Positions 16,130 to 23,735 of a stretch of DNA of 27,289 nt are shown one piece after another; within the stretch, counting starts at the first letter, position 1; the number at the start of each line of letters is the position of its first letter. The DNA comes from an uncultured Acidimicrobiales bacterium. GTDB lineage: Bacteria > Actinomycetota > Acidimicrobiia > Acidimicrobiales > UBA10347. The stretch spans positions 1-27,289 of the forward strand of contig CALDGN010000091.1 in the NCBI GenBank assembly GCA_937942965.1, given 5' to 3'. The notes beneath the pieces are model-generated. The model made no database searches. It was not told the origin of the DNA and saw nothing but the letters and a program-made list of their open reading frames with translations. Position numbers and translations under genes: made by a program.

Positions 16130-17014
16130 ATGGACGATTCACGCGGCCCGGTTCGGCTCGGGCATTGGACCGACCCGGGCGGAGCCACGGGGTGCACCGT
16201 TGTGCTGTTTCCCGAGGGTTGTGTCGCCTCGGGCGAGGTGCGCGGTGGCGCACCAGCCACGCGTGAGTTCGCGCTTCTGGATCCTCGGCGCATGGTCCAA
16301 CAGGTCGACGCAGTCGTGCTGACTGGCGGCTCGGCCTTTGGCCTGTCGACCGCGCATGGCGTGGTCGAGGCGCTGGTCGAACAAGACCGTGGCTTCGAGA
16401 CCCGAGCAGGTCGAGTCCCGATCGTGGTTGCGATGGCGCTCTTTGATCTGGCCGACGACGTGCCGCGGCCGGGCCCGGACGAGGGCCGGCTCGCACTTCA
16501 GGCGGCTGCGGAGGCACCGTGGCCGTCGGGTCGCGTCGGTGCAGGTGCCGGCGCGACAGTGGGGAAGTGGCGCGGCGCCGACCATCGGGTTCCGGCTGGG
16601 ATCGGCATCGAGACCGTTCGAGCCGCAACGCCGAACGGCGAGCTGCAGGTGACTGCAGCGATCGCTGTCAACGCCATTGGCGACATCGATGACGGCAGCA
16701 CGGTTGCTGAGGTCCTCGCAGGTGATCACGTACCGCCCACCGCACCCGAGGAGCTCGGCGAGAACACCACCATCGGCGTCATCTGGACGAACGCGATCCT
16801 GGACAAGGTCGGCTGCCGCCAGGTCGCCGAAAGCGGTCACGATGGCTTCGGACGGGCGCTGCTTCCCGCCCACACCAGCGGCGACGGCGATGCGCTCGTC
16901 GCTGTTTCGACCGCCGAGCTCGACGTGCCGGTCGCCACGGTGCGCTTGCTGGCAACCGTCGCCGTGGAGTCGGCCATCCGGTCCTGTCAGAACCCGGACG
17001 CATCCGGGCGATGA
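16130..17014 (+). CDS. P1 family (DmpA/S58-type) peptidase
   Basis: 294 residues. The N-terminus VRLGHWTDPGGATGCTVVLFP, then RGGAPATREFALLDPRRMV and VVLTGGSAFGLSTAHGVVE, are characteristic of the DmpA/P1 aminopeptidase fold, an N-terminal-nucleophile-like family that self-cleaves. GRVGAGAGATVGKW is the usual middle block. The likely processing and nucleophile motif is GENTTIGVIW with Asn212-Thr213-Thr214, followed by HDGFGRALLPAHTSGDGDALVAV. Substrates of this family vary (D-amino-acid amides, beta-peptides), so none is assigned. ATG at 16130 has GGAGG (16123-16127) only two bases away, unusually close; similarity nevertheless starts here. It is divergent from the HEYAH protein gene and lies 39 bases before tsaE. 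Confidence 0.87.
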   Translation: MDDSRGPVRLGHWTDPGGATGCTVVLFPEGCVASGEVRGGAPATREFALLDPRRMVQQVDAVVLTGGSAFGLSTAHGVVEALVEQDRGFETRAGRVPIVVAMALFDLADDVPRPGPDEGRLALQAAAEAPWPSGRVGAGAGATVGKWRGADHRVPAGIGIETVRAATPNGELQVTAAIAVNAIGDIDDGSTVAEVLAGDHVPPTAPEELGENTTIGVIWTNAILDKVGCRQVAESGHDGFGRALLPAHTSGDGDALVAVSTAELDVPVATVRLLATVAVESAIRSCQNPDASGR

Positions 17015-17040
17015 TCGTCGGGCCAGCCAAGCCCGGGCGG

Positions 17041-17046
17041 TAGATT
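17041..17046 (+). promoter_or_regulatory. -10 box (TAGATT) for a leaderless tsaE transcript
   Basis: TAGATT fits the actinobacterial TANNNT consensus and ends seven bases before the GTG of tsaE. That spacing would put the transcription start on or next to the start codon, the usual arrangement of leaderless mRNAs in this phylum. No Shine-Dalgarno sequence competes with this reading. Confidence 0.55.
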
Positions 17047-17053
17047 TAGCGCC

Positions 17054-17569
17054 GTGAAACACTCTGTCGACCTCGCGGCGCGCTCGCACGGCCCGGCTGA
17101 TACCGCCACGATCGCTGCAGCGGTTGCCGACCTCACCGTCGCTGGTGACGTCATCGTGCTCGGTGGCGATCTCGGCGCAGGCAAGACTGCGTTCACCAAG
17201 GCCTTTGGTGCTGGCCTCGATGTGACCGACGCAATCACGAGCCCGACCTTCACGCTGCACCAGCGCTATGACAGCGGCCGCCTCGTGGTTCACCACCTCG
17301 ACGTCTATCGGATCGAACAGATCGAAGAGACCATCGACCTGGCGCTGCCAGAGCTGTTCGAGAGCGGCGGCGTCGTCGTGCTCGAGTGGGGCGACACGAT
17401 CGCTCCCGCGCTGCCCGCGTCGTATCTCATGGTGCAGATCGAGTTCGGCGAAGGCGACGACGATCGCATCCTCAACTTCATCGGCATCGGCACCGCCTGG
17501 CAAGCCCGCTTGGCGCGCCTCGGTGAAGCACTCTCCGAGAAGAACCTCACAGAACAGGTAACCGCCTGA
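17054..17569 (+). CDS. tsaE: tRNA t6A synthesis ATPase TsaE
   Basis: 171 residues, normal size. TsaE is the P-loop ATPase that resets the TsaB-TsaD complex making N6-threonylcarbamoyl-adenosine (t6A37) in ANN-decoding tRNAs. Seen: Walker A GDLGAGKT (38-45), the SPTFTLHQRY segment, HHLDVYRI, and VVLEWGD near residue 113. GTG at 17054 follows a TAGATT -10 box by seven bases, so the transcript may start at the start codon. The stop overlaps the tsaB ATG by one base. This is the first gene of the tsaE-tsaB-rimI-tsaD operon conserved in actinobacteria. Confidence 0.96.
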   Translation: MKHSVDLAARSHGPADTATIAAAVADLTVAGDVIVLGGDLGAGKTAFTKAFGAGLDVTDAITSPTFTLHQRYDSGRLVVHHLDVYRIEQIEETIDLALPELFESGGVVVLEWGDTIAPALPASYLMVQIEFGEGDDDRILNFIGIGTAWQARLARLGEALSEKNLTEQVTA

Positions 17570-18267
17570 TGCTCATCCTCGGTGTCGAGTCCGCAACCGC
17601 GCAGGTTGGTTGTGCGGTCGGCGGCCACGAAGGCGTGCTCGCCTCGACCCACTCGGCCCGCGGCAAGCGCCACGCAGAGTCGCTCGCTCCCCAGATCGAG
17701 TTCACGCTGTCCCAGGCCCGCGTCGACATCAGCGAGATCAGCGTCGTCGCCGTCGACATCGGACCAGGGCTCTTCACGGGGCTCCGAGTGGGCATCTCCA
17801 CAGCGATGGCGACCGCCTTCGGTCTTGGCGTGCCGATGATCGGCGTCTCGAGCCTCGACCTGGTCGCGTTCCCGCTCCGCCACACTCGCCGCCTCATTGC
17901 GGCCACGATCGATGCTCGCCGAGGCGAAGTCTTCACCGCGTTCTACCGCCAAGTTCCTGGCGGTCTGCAGCGGGTGAACGAACCGCACGTCGTCACACCC
18001 GACGACCTCTACGCCGAACTCCAAGCCGCAAGTACCGAGTGCATCGTCGTTGGCGATGGGGCGCTCCGCTACCGCGAACTGTTCTCCTCGATCACCAAGG
18101 TCGAAGTCGCCGACGAAAGCCTGGCGTACCCGTCGGCCAACTCGCTCGTCGCCCTCGCGCACGCTCGTGCCCTGCGCGAAGAGTTCGTACAACCAGCCGA
18201 AATTCAGCCGCTCTACCTGCGCCGCCCCGACGCCGAAGTCAACTGGCAGACACGGCCCGAGCGATGA
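17569..18267 (+). CDS. tsaB: tRNA t6A synthesis protein TsaB
   Basis: 232 residues, ASKHA-fold non-catalytic partner of TsaD in t6A synthesis. The N-terminus LILGVESATAQVGCAV, DIGPGLFTGLRVGISTAMATAF and IAATIDARRGEVFTAFYR are the usual blocks. It lacks the metal-binding histidines of TsaD, as expected for TsaB. The ATG shares one base with the tsaE stop, and the stop is overlapped by the rimI ATG (ATGA), so all three are translationally coupled. Confidence 0.95.
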   Translation: MLILGVESATAQVGCAVGGHEGVLASTHSARGKRHAESLAPQIEFTLSQARVDISEISVVAVDIGPGLFTGLRVGISTAMATAFGLGVPMIGVSSLDLVAFPLRHTRRLIAATIDARRGEVFTAFYRQVPGGLQRVNEPHVVTPDDLYAELQAASTECIVVGDGALRYRELFSSITKVEVADESLAYPSANSLVALAHARALREEFVQPAEIQPLYLRRPDAEVNWQTRPER

Positions 18268-18818
18268 CGACGATCCGCCCGTTGCACCAATCCGACATTG
18301 CTGAACTCCAGGCGATCGACGAGGTCGCACATGGCGAGGCATGGTCGACGGCCGCGTTCGGCGAGCAGATCAAGCTCGACGCCGTTCGTCACCTGGTAGC
18401 CGAAGGCGACGCAGGCACGATCGTCGGCCACGCCGGTGTTTGGCGAGACGGACCGACGTGGCGGATCACGAATGTTGCGGTCGCAGCCGAAGCGGCCGGC
18501 AACGGCGTCGCAACAGCGCTACTGCTAGAACTGCTGAACGATCCGCACGACTGCGATCGAATTGAGCTCGAAGTCCGGCCGAGCAACCGGGGCGCGCAGC
18601 GCCTCTACAACCGTTTCGGATTCGCGCCGGTGGGTATCGAACGAGGCTTCTATGACCGCAGCGACGCCTCCAGTTCTCGTGATGCGCTCGTGATGGCGAT
18701 CGCCGAACCGAACTCGACCGCCTGGCGCGACCGCGTCGAGAACCTCCGCCAAACGATCAACCAGCGCACCGGCGACCACAGCACCGGCAACCACAGCAAT
18801 AGAGGCGAAGCCGCATGA
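18264..18818 (+). CDS. rimI: GNAT N-acetyltransferase, ribosomal protein S18 alanine acetyltransferase RimI
   Basis: 184 residues. The GNAT fold is visible: IRPLHQSDIAELQAIDEVAHGEAWS at the N-terminus, WRITNVAVAAEAAGNGVATALL as the acetyl-CoA-binding region, and ELEVRPSNRGAQRLYNRFGFAPVGIERGFY (in part) as the motif-B tail. The EVRPSN and GFxxxGxRxxYY-like elements fit RimI, which acetylates protein N-termini. It carries a roughly 30-residue hydrophilic C-terminal extension containing TGDHSTGNHS, encoded by an imperfect 15-bp tandem repeat (18767-18796). I start at ATG 18264, which overlaps the tsaB stop; longer frames upstream are internal to tsaB. The end overlaps the tsaD start by four bases. 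Position between tsaB and tsaD supports the name. Confidence 0.9.
   Translation: MTTIRPLHQSDIAELQAIDEVAHGEAWSTAAFGEQIKLDAVRHLVAEGDAGTIVGHAGVWRDGPTWRITNVAVAAEAAGNGVATALLLELLNDPHDCDRIELEVRPSNRGAQRLYNRFGFAPVGIERGFYDRSDASSSRDALVMAIAEPNSTAWRDRVENLRQTINQRTGDHSTGNHSNRGEAA
18767..18796 (+). repeat. 15-bp tandem repeat inside the 3' end of rimI
   Basis: CACCGGCGACCACAG is followed directly by CACCGGCAACCACAG, one mismatch in 15. In frame it encodes TGDHS-TGNHS within the low-complexity C-terminal tail of RimI. Confidence 0.75.
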
Positions 18819-19855
18819 CCGACACGATGAACTCACCAGCTTCCGAAGGCCAGACGATCCTTGGCATCGAGACTTCGTGCGACGAGACCGCCGCATCGGT
18901 GGTCGTCGATGGCCGCACGATCCTGTCGTCGGTCGTCAGCAGCCAGGTCGATCTCCACGCCCGCTTCGGCGGTGTCGTGCCCGAGATCGCCAGCCGGGCA
19001 CATACCGACCTGATTACGCCGGTCATTGCCCAATCACTGGTCGAGGCCGGACGCGAAGGACGAGAGCTCACCGCCGTCGCTGCTACCTATGGCCCCGGAC
19101 TCGTCGGCTCTCTGCTCGTCGGCGTCAGCGCCGCCAAAGCGCTTGCGCTCACATGGGGCGTTCCGTTCATCGGCGTGAATCACCTCGAAGGCCATCTCTA
19201 CGCCGGGCTACTCGAAGAACCCGATCTTGAGTTCCCGCTCGTTGTGCTGCTCGTATCTGGCGGGCACACGATGCTCGTGGAAATGCGGGGCCACGGCCAG
19301 TACCGGCTGCTCGGTCAGACGGTCGACGACGCCGCAGGCGAAGCCTTCGACAAGGTGGCCCGCTATCTGGACCTCGGCTACCCCGGCGGCCCGGTGATCG
19401 ATCGCCTGGCAACGCAGGGCGATCCGACCTCGATCAACTTCCCTCGCCCAATGATCAATGACGGCTACGAGTTCTCGTTCAGCGGCCTCAAGACCGCGGT
19501 CATCAACCACGTGCGCAAGAACCCCGACGTGTCGGCCGAAGACGTCGCCGCATCGTTCCAAGCCGCCGTCGTCGATGTGCTACTCGCCAAGACCGTGCGT
19601 GCTGCCGAAGACGTCGGCGCAACGGCGATCTGCCTAGCCGGCGGCGTTGCGGCCAACAGCGAACTGCGTGAACGCACGCTCGACCATTCGATGACGAGCG
19701 GCATTCGGGCCTTCGTGCCGAGCCGCTCCATGTGCACCGATAACGCCGCCATGATCGCAACCGCTGCCTGGTGGCGTATGCAATCTGATGGCCCGTCAGG
19801 GATGGACCTGGGTGCCCACCCGAATCTGAAACTCCCATGGATGGCGACGGCCTGA
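18815..19855 (+). CDS. tsaD: tRNA N6-adenosine threonylcarbamoyltransferase TsaD
   Basis: 346 residues, standard. TsaD transfers the threonylcarbamoyl group to A37 of tRNA. Seen: ILGIETSCDETAASVV at the N-terminus; the GVVPEIASRAH segment; the metal-binding HLEGH motif (His123 and His127); LLVSGGHTMLVEM; the DDAAGEAFDKVAR segment with GYPGGPVID; and LAGGVAANSELRE plus CTDNAAMIA. ATG at 18815 overlaps the rimI stop; an in-frame ATG four codons later is a less likely alternative. TsaC/Sua5, the enzyme supplying threonylcarbamoyl-AMP, is not in the window. Confidence 0.98.
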   Translation: MTDTMNSPASEGQTILGIETSCDETAASVVVDGRTILSSVVSSQVDLHARFGGVVPEIASRAHTDLITPVIAQSLVEAGREGRELTAVAATYGPGLVGSLLVGVSAAKALALTWGVPFIGVNHLEGHLYAGLLEEPDLEFPLVVLLVSGGHTMLVEMRGHGQYRLLGQTVDDAAGEAFDKVARYLDLGYPGGPVIDRLATQGDPTSINFPRPMINDGYEFSFSGLKTAVINHVRKNPDVSAEDVAASFQAAVVDVLLAKTVRAAEDVGATAICLAGGVAANSELRERTLDHSMTSGIRAFVPSRSMCTDNAAMIATAAWWRMQSDGPSGMDLGAHPNLKLPWMATA

Positions 19856-19871
19856 GCGCCAGACTGGCGAC

Positions 19872-20411
19872 ATGACCGCACCAGACTCTCGGCGACTCGT
19901 TGGGCTCCTGGCTGATGAAACGCGTCGTCGGATCGCTGCGGCGCTGATCCTGGCTGAAGAGCCGCTCTCGGCCGCCCAGGTGGGGGAGCAGGCCGGGGTG
20001 TCGCTTCGCGACGCTGTCGACGGGCTCGATCGGTTACAAGGTCTCGTCGAACAGGTCGGCGACGCATGGCGCCTCGACGGCGACGTGTTTCAACACGCCG
20101 CTCGGTCCGAGGCGGCCCCCGCAGCCCCGTCCGCGTTCGCCGACGAGCCCGGCGAGATCGCCAAGGTGCTCGACATTGCCTTCGCCGACGGCAAGCTCGT
20201 CAACTTCCCGACCAAGCGGGCCAAGCGACTCGTGGTGCTCGACCACCTGGTCCAGCGCTTCGAGATCGGGCAGCACTATCCCGAGGCCGAGGTCAACGCA
20301 TCACTCGGCGAGGTCCACGACGATGTCGCCATGCTGCGCCGCTGGCTCGTCGACGAGCAGTTCCTCGACCGCAGCGGCGGCATGTACTGGCGCTGCGGCG
20401 GCAGCGTCTAA
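19872..20411 (+). CDS. DUF2087 protein with N-terminal winged helix
   Basis: 179 residues. The first 75 or so resemble an ArsR-like winged helix (LLADETRRRIAAALILAEE, LSAAQVGEQAGVS). Residues about 95-175 match DUF2087: DGKLVNFPTKRAKRLVVLDH, YPEAEVNASLGEVHDDVAML, RRWLVDEQFLDRSGGMYWR. Such proteins are presumed DNA-binding regulators, with no known target. The ATG is 16 bases after tsaD, so read-through from the t6A operon is likely. The stop overlaps the convergent SnoaL-like gene by four bases. Confidence 0.85.
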   Translation: MTAPDSRRLVGLLADETRRRIAAALILAEEPLSAAQVGEQAGVSLRDAVDGLDRLQGLVEQVGDAWRLDGDVFQHAARSEAAPAAPSAFADEPGEIAKVLDIAFADGKLVNFPTKRAKRLVVLDHLVQRFEIGQHYPEAEVNASLGEVHDDVAMLRRWLVDEQFLDRSGGMYWRCGGSV

Positions 20412-20893
20412 GTCGTTCGGTTGAGGTGCAGCTCGGCGCTTGCTCCGCTGCGCTCCGCGTCCCAAGCGGCGACGCGTTCGGTGTCCTCGTAGTCCTCCCA
20501 GGCGACCAAGCGTCCCCAGCTGGTCTCCAGCCACGCGACCGCTCGGTTGCTGTACGGGTCTGGCTCGCCGGATTCGCCAGGGACGAACGACTGCACGCGC
20601 AGTGCGATGCGGGTGTTCCACGGTGGGCCGTTGACCACGATGTCCTCGATCTCGAACTGGACACCCTCGGCCGCGAATCGATCGGCAAAGGCTCGACACT
20701 CGTCAACGCCGTTGTGGGTGACGTGTCGCAAGCGGCCCTTGATCACGGGCCGAAACATCGTCGCCCAACTGTTGTCGCCAGGGAACGCAATGGACGCATC
20801 AGGGCGCGCCATCCGCAGCAGCAAGCTCGCGTCGCCTTCGTTCAGCTTCTTGATCGCAAACCGCATGCCCGCTCGCACCGAGGCCTTGTACAT
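20408..20893 (-). CDS. SnoaL/NTF2-like domain protein
   Basis: 161 residues resembling the nuclear-transport-factor-2/SnoaL superfamily: a first helix ending FAIKKLNEGD, a LLRMARPDASIAFPGDNSWA strand region, then CRAFADRFAAEGVQFEIED and VVNGPPWNTRIALRVQSF, and a final strand-rich part with WGRLVAWEDYEDTERV. The fold is a small cone that can be an enzyme or a binding protein; no catalytic residue can be assigned. AAGGAG lies seven bases before the ATG. It is divergent from the TetR gene at 20969 across two operator-like boxes, so it is the probable regulated target of that repressor. Confidence 0.8.
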   Translation of the reverse strand: MYKASVRAGMRFAIKKLNEGDASLLLRMARPDASIAFPGDNSWATMFRPVIKGRLRHVTHNGVDECRAFADRFAAEGVQFEIEDIVVNGPPWNTRIALRVQSFVPGESGEPDPYSNRAVAWLETSWGRLVAWEDYEDTERVAAWDAERSGASAELHLNRTT

Positions 20894-20915
20894 GGGTTCG
20901 CTCCTTTGTCGGGGA

Positions 20916-20956
20916 CTAGAACGATCACTCTAGCCGAACTAGAGCATTCGTTCTAG
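20916..20956. promoter_or_regulatory. two TetR-type operator boxes between divergent genes
   Basis: CTAGAACGATCACTCTAG (20916-20933) and CTAGAGCATTCGTTCTAG (20939-20956) are two 18-bp near-palindromes five bases apart. They are also inverted copies of each other, matching at 15 of 18 positions. The shared core is CTAGAACGA-TCGTTCTAG-like. They sit between the SnoaL-like gene and the TetR gene, and the second box abuts the -10 box of the TetR gene, so binding would block both promoters. Confidence 0.8.
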
Positions 20957-20962
20957 TAGTCT
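20957..20962 (+). promoter_or_regulatory. -10 box (TAGTCT) for a leaderless tetR-family transcript
   Basis: TAGTCT fits TANNNT and ends six bases before the GTG at 20969, as in leaderless actinobacterial genes. It directly follows the second operator box. Confidence 0.5.
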
Positions 20963-20968
20963 TCGACG

Positions 20969-21559
20969 GTGGCCCCGACGACTTCCTCTGCTGCGACGCG
21001 TGATCGCATCTTGACGGCCACGACCGAACTCTTTCGGCGCCAGGGGTACAACGGCACCACGCTGTCGCAGATCGTCGAAGCGTCGGCCGCGACGACCGGG
21101 TCGATCTATCACTTCTTCCCTGGCGGCAAAGACGAACTCACCGCCGAAGTGCTGCGAGTCTCGGGTGCTGGCTACGGCGAGCTGGTCGAGATCGTCATTC
21201 GCTCGGCCCTTGACCCCGCCACGGGCATGCACAATGCGTTCGAGGCCGCAGGTCAGCTCATGATCGAGACGGACTTCATCGATCCGTGTCCGATCGGCAC
21301 GATCGCCCGCGAAGTCGCCAGCACGAACGAGCCGCTGCGCCTCGTCGCCGCCGACGTCATGCAGGGCTGGGTGGAGCGGCTCGCCGCGGTCCTCGTCGAT
21401 GCTGGCATCGACGCTGCGCAGTCCGAGCGGTTGGCCTCGATGTCAGTCACCACGATCGAGGGCGGCTTCGTCATGGCTCGCACGCTCAAGGACATCGGTC
21501 CATTCCTCTCCGCCGGCGAGGTCGTCCGCCAGCTGATCGCCGACGCGCTTCCCGAGTAA
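20969..21559 (+). CDS. TetR/AcrR family transcriptional regulator (LmrA/YxaF-like)
   Basis: 196 residues. Residues about 9-56 form the TetR DNA-binding domain (TRDRILTATTELFRRQGYNG, TTLSQIVEASAATTGSIYHFF). The segment IYHFFPGGKDEL and the later CPIGTIAREVA are typical of the LmrA/YxaF subgroup, whose ligand-binding domain often controls an adjacent efflux or modifying gene. GTG at 20969 has no ribosome binding site but a -10 box six bases upstream. Two operator-like boxes precede it, pointing to self-repression and repression of the divergent SnoaL-like gene. The ligand is unknown. Confidence 0.92.
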   Translation: MAPTTSSAATRDRILTATTELFRRQGYNGTTLSQIVEASAATTGSIYHFFPGGKDELTAEVLRVSGAGYGELVEIVIRSALDPATGMHNAFEAAGQLMIETDFIDPCPIGTIAREVASTNEPLRLVAADVMQGWVERLAAVLVDAGIDAAQSERLASMSVTTIEGGFVMARTLKDIGPFLSAGEVVRQLIADALPE

Positions 21560-21652
21560 CGAGCCCAACGGCGCCCGTTGGGCCGTTGCGAATCGATTCG
21601 CTCACGAAAATCGCTCATTCCCAGGTGGCGGTTTCCGGCAGCGGCGCTAGCG

Positions 21653-21679
21653 TTAGCACTCGCCTCGTGAGAGTGCTAA
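21653..21679 (+). promoter_or_regulatory. CIRCE operator upstream of groES
   Basis: TTAGCACTC, nine bases, GAGTGCTAA: both arms match the CIRCE consensus perfectly. CIRCE is bound by the HrcA repressor, which releases on heat shock. It lies 73 bases before the groES ATG, in the 192-base gap after the TetR gene. TAGCGT at 21648-21653, overlapping its left edge, could be the -10 box. hrcA itself is not in the window. Confidence 0.97.
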
Positions 21680-21751
21680 CTCGTCGATCGTTCGTGGAGG
21701 GCGGTCGACTTTCAATAGAAATTCTCGAGCATCAACTAGGAGAGAGACTCG

Positions 21752-22042
21752 ATGAACCTGCAGCCCCTCGAGGACCGCATTGTCGTCCGCCCCGGTGAGG
21801 GTGAAGAGACGACCGCAAGTGGTCTCGTGATCCCAGATACCGCCAAGGAAAAGCCACAGCAGGGCGAAGTCCTTGCTGTTGGTCCCGGCAAGCGCAGCGA
21901 AAGCAGCGGCGAGCTGATTCCGATGGACGTAAGCGCCGGTGACACCGTCGTCTACAGCAAGTACGGCGGCACCGAAATCAGTGCCGGCGGCGAGGATCTC
22001 CTGATCCTCAGCGCCCGCGACGTACTGGCCATCGTTAAGTAG
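21752..22042 (+). CDS. groES: co-chaperonin GroES (Hsp10)
   Basis: 96 residues, the normal size. It forms the heptameric lid of the GroEL chamber. The N-terminus NLQPLEDRIVVRPGEGEETT, the mobile-loop region TASGLVIPDTAKEKPQQGEV (in part), and VLAVGPGKRSESSGELIPMD are characteristic; YSKYGGTEI and the end LSARDVLAIVK complete it. AGGAG at 21738-21742 lies nine bases before the ATG. The CIRCE operator upstream predicts HrcA-controlled heat induction. groEL follows after two bases. Confidence 0.98.
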   Translation: MNLQPLEDRIVVRPGEGEETTASGLVIPDTAKEKPQQGEVLAVGPGKRSESSGELIPMDVSAGDTVVYSKYGGTEISAGGEDLLILSARDVLAIVK

Positions 22043-22044
22043 TC

Positions 22045-23685
22045 ATGCCAAAGATTCTTAAGTTTGACGACGCCGCTCGCCGCGGCCTCGAAGCTGGCGT
22101 GAACAAGCTGGCCGACGCAGTCAAGGTCACGCTCGGCCCTAAGGGCCGCAACGTCGTCCTCGACAAGAAGTTCGGCGCTCCCACCATCACGAACGACGGT
22201 GTTTCGATTGCTCGCGAGGTCGAGCTCGAAGACCAGTTCGAGAACATGGGCGCCCAGCTCGTCAAGGAAGTCGCCACCAAGACCAACGACGTCGCAGGTG
22301 ACGGCACGACGACGGCAACCGTTCTGGCTCAGGCTCTCGTCCAGGAAGGCCTCCGCAACGTGGCCGCTGGCGCAAGCCCAATGAGCCTCAAGCGTGGCAT
22401 CGAAAAGGCAGTGGCTACCGCTGTTGCATCGATCGCCAAGCAGTCGTCCAAGATCAGCGGCAAGGATGAGATCGCACAGGTTGCGGCCATCTCGGCAGCT
22501 GACCAGAGCGTCGGCGAGACCATCGCCGAAGCGATCGACAAGGTCGGCAAAGACGGCGTTGTCACGGTTGAAGAGTCCAACACGTTCGGCATGGATCTCG
22601 ACTTCGTCGAGGGCATGCAGTTCGACAAGGGCTTCCTCTCGCCGTACTTCGTCACCGACCCTGAGCGCCAGGAAGCCGTCTTCGACGAGCCCTACATCCT
22701 GTTCAACCAGGGCAAGATCGGTTCGGTCCAGGAAGTCCTTCCTGTGCTCGAAAAGGTCATGCAGACCGGCAAGCCACTCCTGATCATCGCTGAAGATGTC
22801 GAGGGCGAAGCCCTGGCAACCCTCGTGGTGAACAAGATCCGTGGCACCTTCAACTCGGTTGCCATCAAGGCTCCGGGCTTCGGCGAGCGCCGCAAGGCAA
22901 TGCTCCAGGACATGGCGATCCTCACCGGTGGCCAGGTTGTCGCCGAAGAGGTCGGCCTCAAGCTCGACGCCGTTGGCCTCGAGATGCTTGGCCGTGCCCG
23001 CAAGGTCGTGATCACCAAGGACAACACCACGATCGTCGAAGGCGCCGGCAAGAAGGCCGACGTCGAAGGTCGCATCGCGCAGATCAAGGGCGAGATCGAC
23101 AACACCGACAGTGACTGGGACCGCGAGAAGCTCCAAGAGCGCCTCGCCAAGCTCAGCGGTGGCGTTGCCGTCGTCCAGGTTGGCGCAGCCACCGAGGTTG
23201 AGCTCAAGGAAAAGAAGCACCGCATCGAAGACGCGCTGTCGGCCACTCGTGCCGCCATCGAAGAAGGCGTCGTCGCTGGTGGCGGAACCGCACTCGTGCG
23301 TGCCCGTGCCGCGGTCGCCAAGACGGTCAGCTCGCTCGAAGGCGACGAAGCCACCGGTGCTCAGGCTGTGTTCAACGCGCTGGCCGCTCCGGCCAAGCTC
23401 ATCGCCGACAATGCCGGCCATGAGGGTGCGATCATCGTCCAGCAGGTCGAAAAGGCCAAGGGCTCCAACGGCTTCAACGCCGCAACTGGTGAAATGGAAG
23501 ACCTGGTCAAGGCCGGCGTCATCGATCCAGCCAAGGTGACCCGCGCCGCGCTGCAGAACGCAGCGTCGATCGCCAGCTTGCTCCTCACCACCGAGGTGCT
23601 CGTTGCCGACAAGCCAGAACCTGCTTCTGCAATGCCAGCCGGCGACCCAATGGGTGGCATGGGCGGCATGGGCGGCATGATGTAA
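22045..23685 (+). CDS. groEL: chaperonin GroEL (Hsp60)
   Basis: 546 residues, standard. Seen: KILKFDDAARRGLEAGVNKL, the ATP site VTLGPKGRNVVLDKKFGAPT and DGTTTATVLAQALVQEG, the apical-domain stretch beginning GMQFDKGFLSPYFVTDPER, IKAPGFGERRKAMLQD, VVAGGGTALVRA, and a Gly-Met tail ending GGMGGMGGMM. The GGM tail is that of a housekeeping GroEL rather than the His-rich tail of mycobacterial GroEL1. The ATG is two bases after the groES stop, with no separate ribosome binding site, so translation is coupled. A strong terminator follows. Confidence 0.99.
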   Translation: MPKILKFDDAARRGLEAGVNKLADAVKVTLGPKGRNVVLDKKFGAPTITNDGVSIAREVELEDQFENMGAQLVKEVATKTNDVAGDGTTTATVLAQALVQEGLRNVAAGASPMSLKRGIEKAVATAVASIAKQSSKISGKDEIAQVAAISAADQSVGETIAEAIDKVGKDGVVTVEESNTFGMDLDFVEGMQFDKGFLSPYFVTDPERQEAVFDEPYILFNQGKIGSVQEVLPVLEKVMQTGKPLLIIAEDVEGEALATLVVNKIRGTFNSVAIKAPGFGERRKAMLQDMAILTGGQVVAEEVGLKLDAVGLEMLGRARKVVITKDNTTIVEGAGKKADVEGRIAQIKGEIDNTDSDWDREKLQERLAKLSGGVAVVQVGAATEVELKEKKHRIEDALSATRAAIEEGVVAGGGTALVRARAAVAKTVSSLEGDEATGAQAVFNALAAPAKLIADNAGHEGAIIVQQVEKAKGSNGFNAATGEMEDLVKAGVIDPAKVTRAALQNAASIASLLLTTEVLVADKPEPASAMPAGDPMGGMGGMGGMM

Positions 23686-23693
23686 TGCCTGCT

Positions 23694-23709
23694 CGTCTCG
23701 ACTGAGACG
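23694..23709 (+). terminator. small hairpin right after groEL
   Basis: CGTCTC-GACT-GAGACG forms a 6-bp stem nine bases after the groEL stop; the flanking TGCC and GGCA can extend it with a four-base bulge. No T-run follows. It may protect the 3' end or act with the stronger hairpin at 23736. Confidence 0.4.
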
Positions 23710-23735
23710 GGCACCCAATTGCAAAAAGCTTCGAT

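Noticed and set aside
16139..17503. 454-codon antisense frame across the P1 peptidase and tsaE
   Set aside because: It spans two well-supported genes on the opposite strand and has no recognisable domain.
21952..23724. 590-codon antisense frame opposite groES-groEL
   Set aside because: Long antisense frames arise in GC-rich genes with strong third-position bias; the plus strand is an intact GroEL with all family motifs, and the antisense product resembles nothing known.
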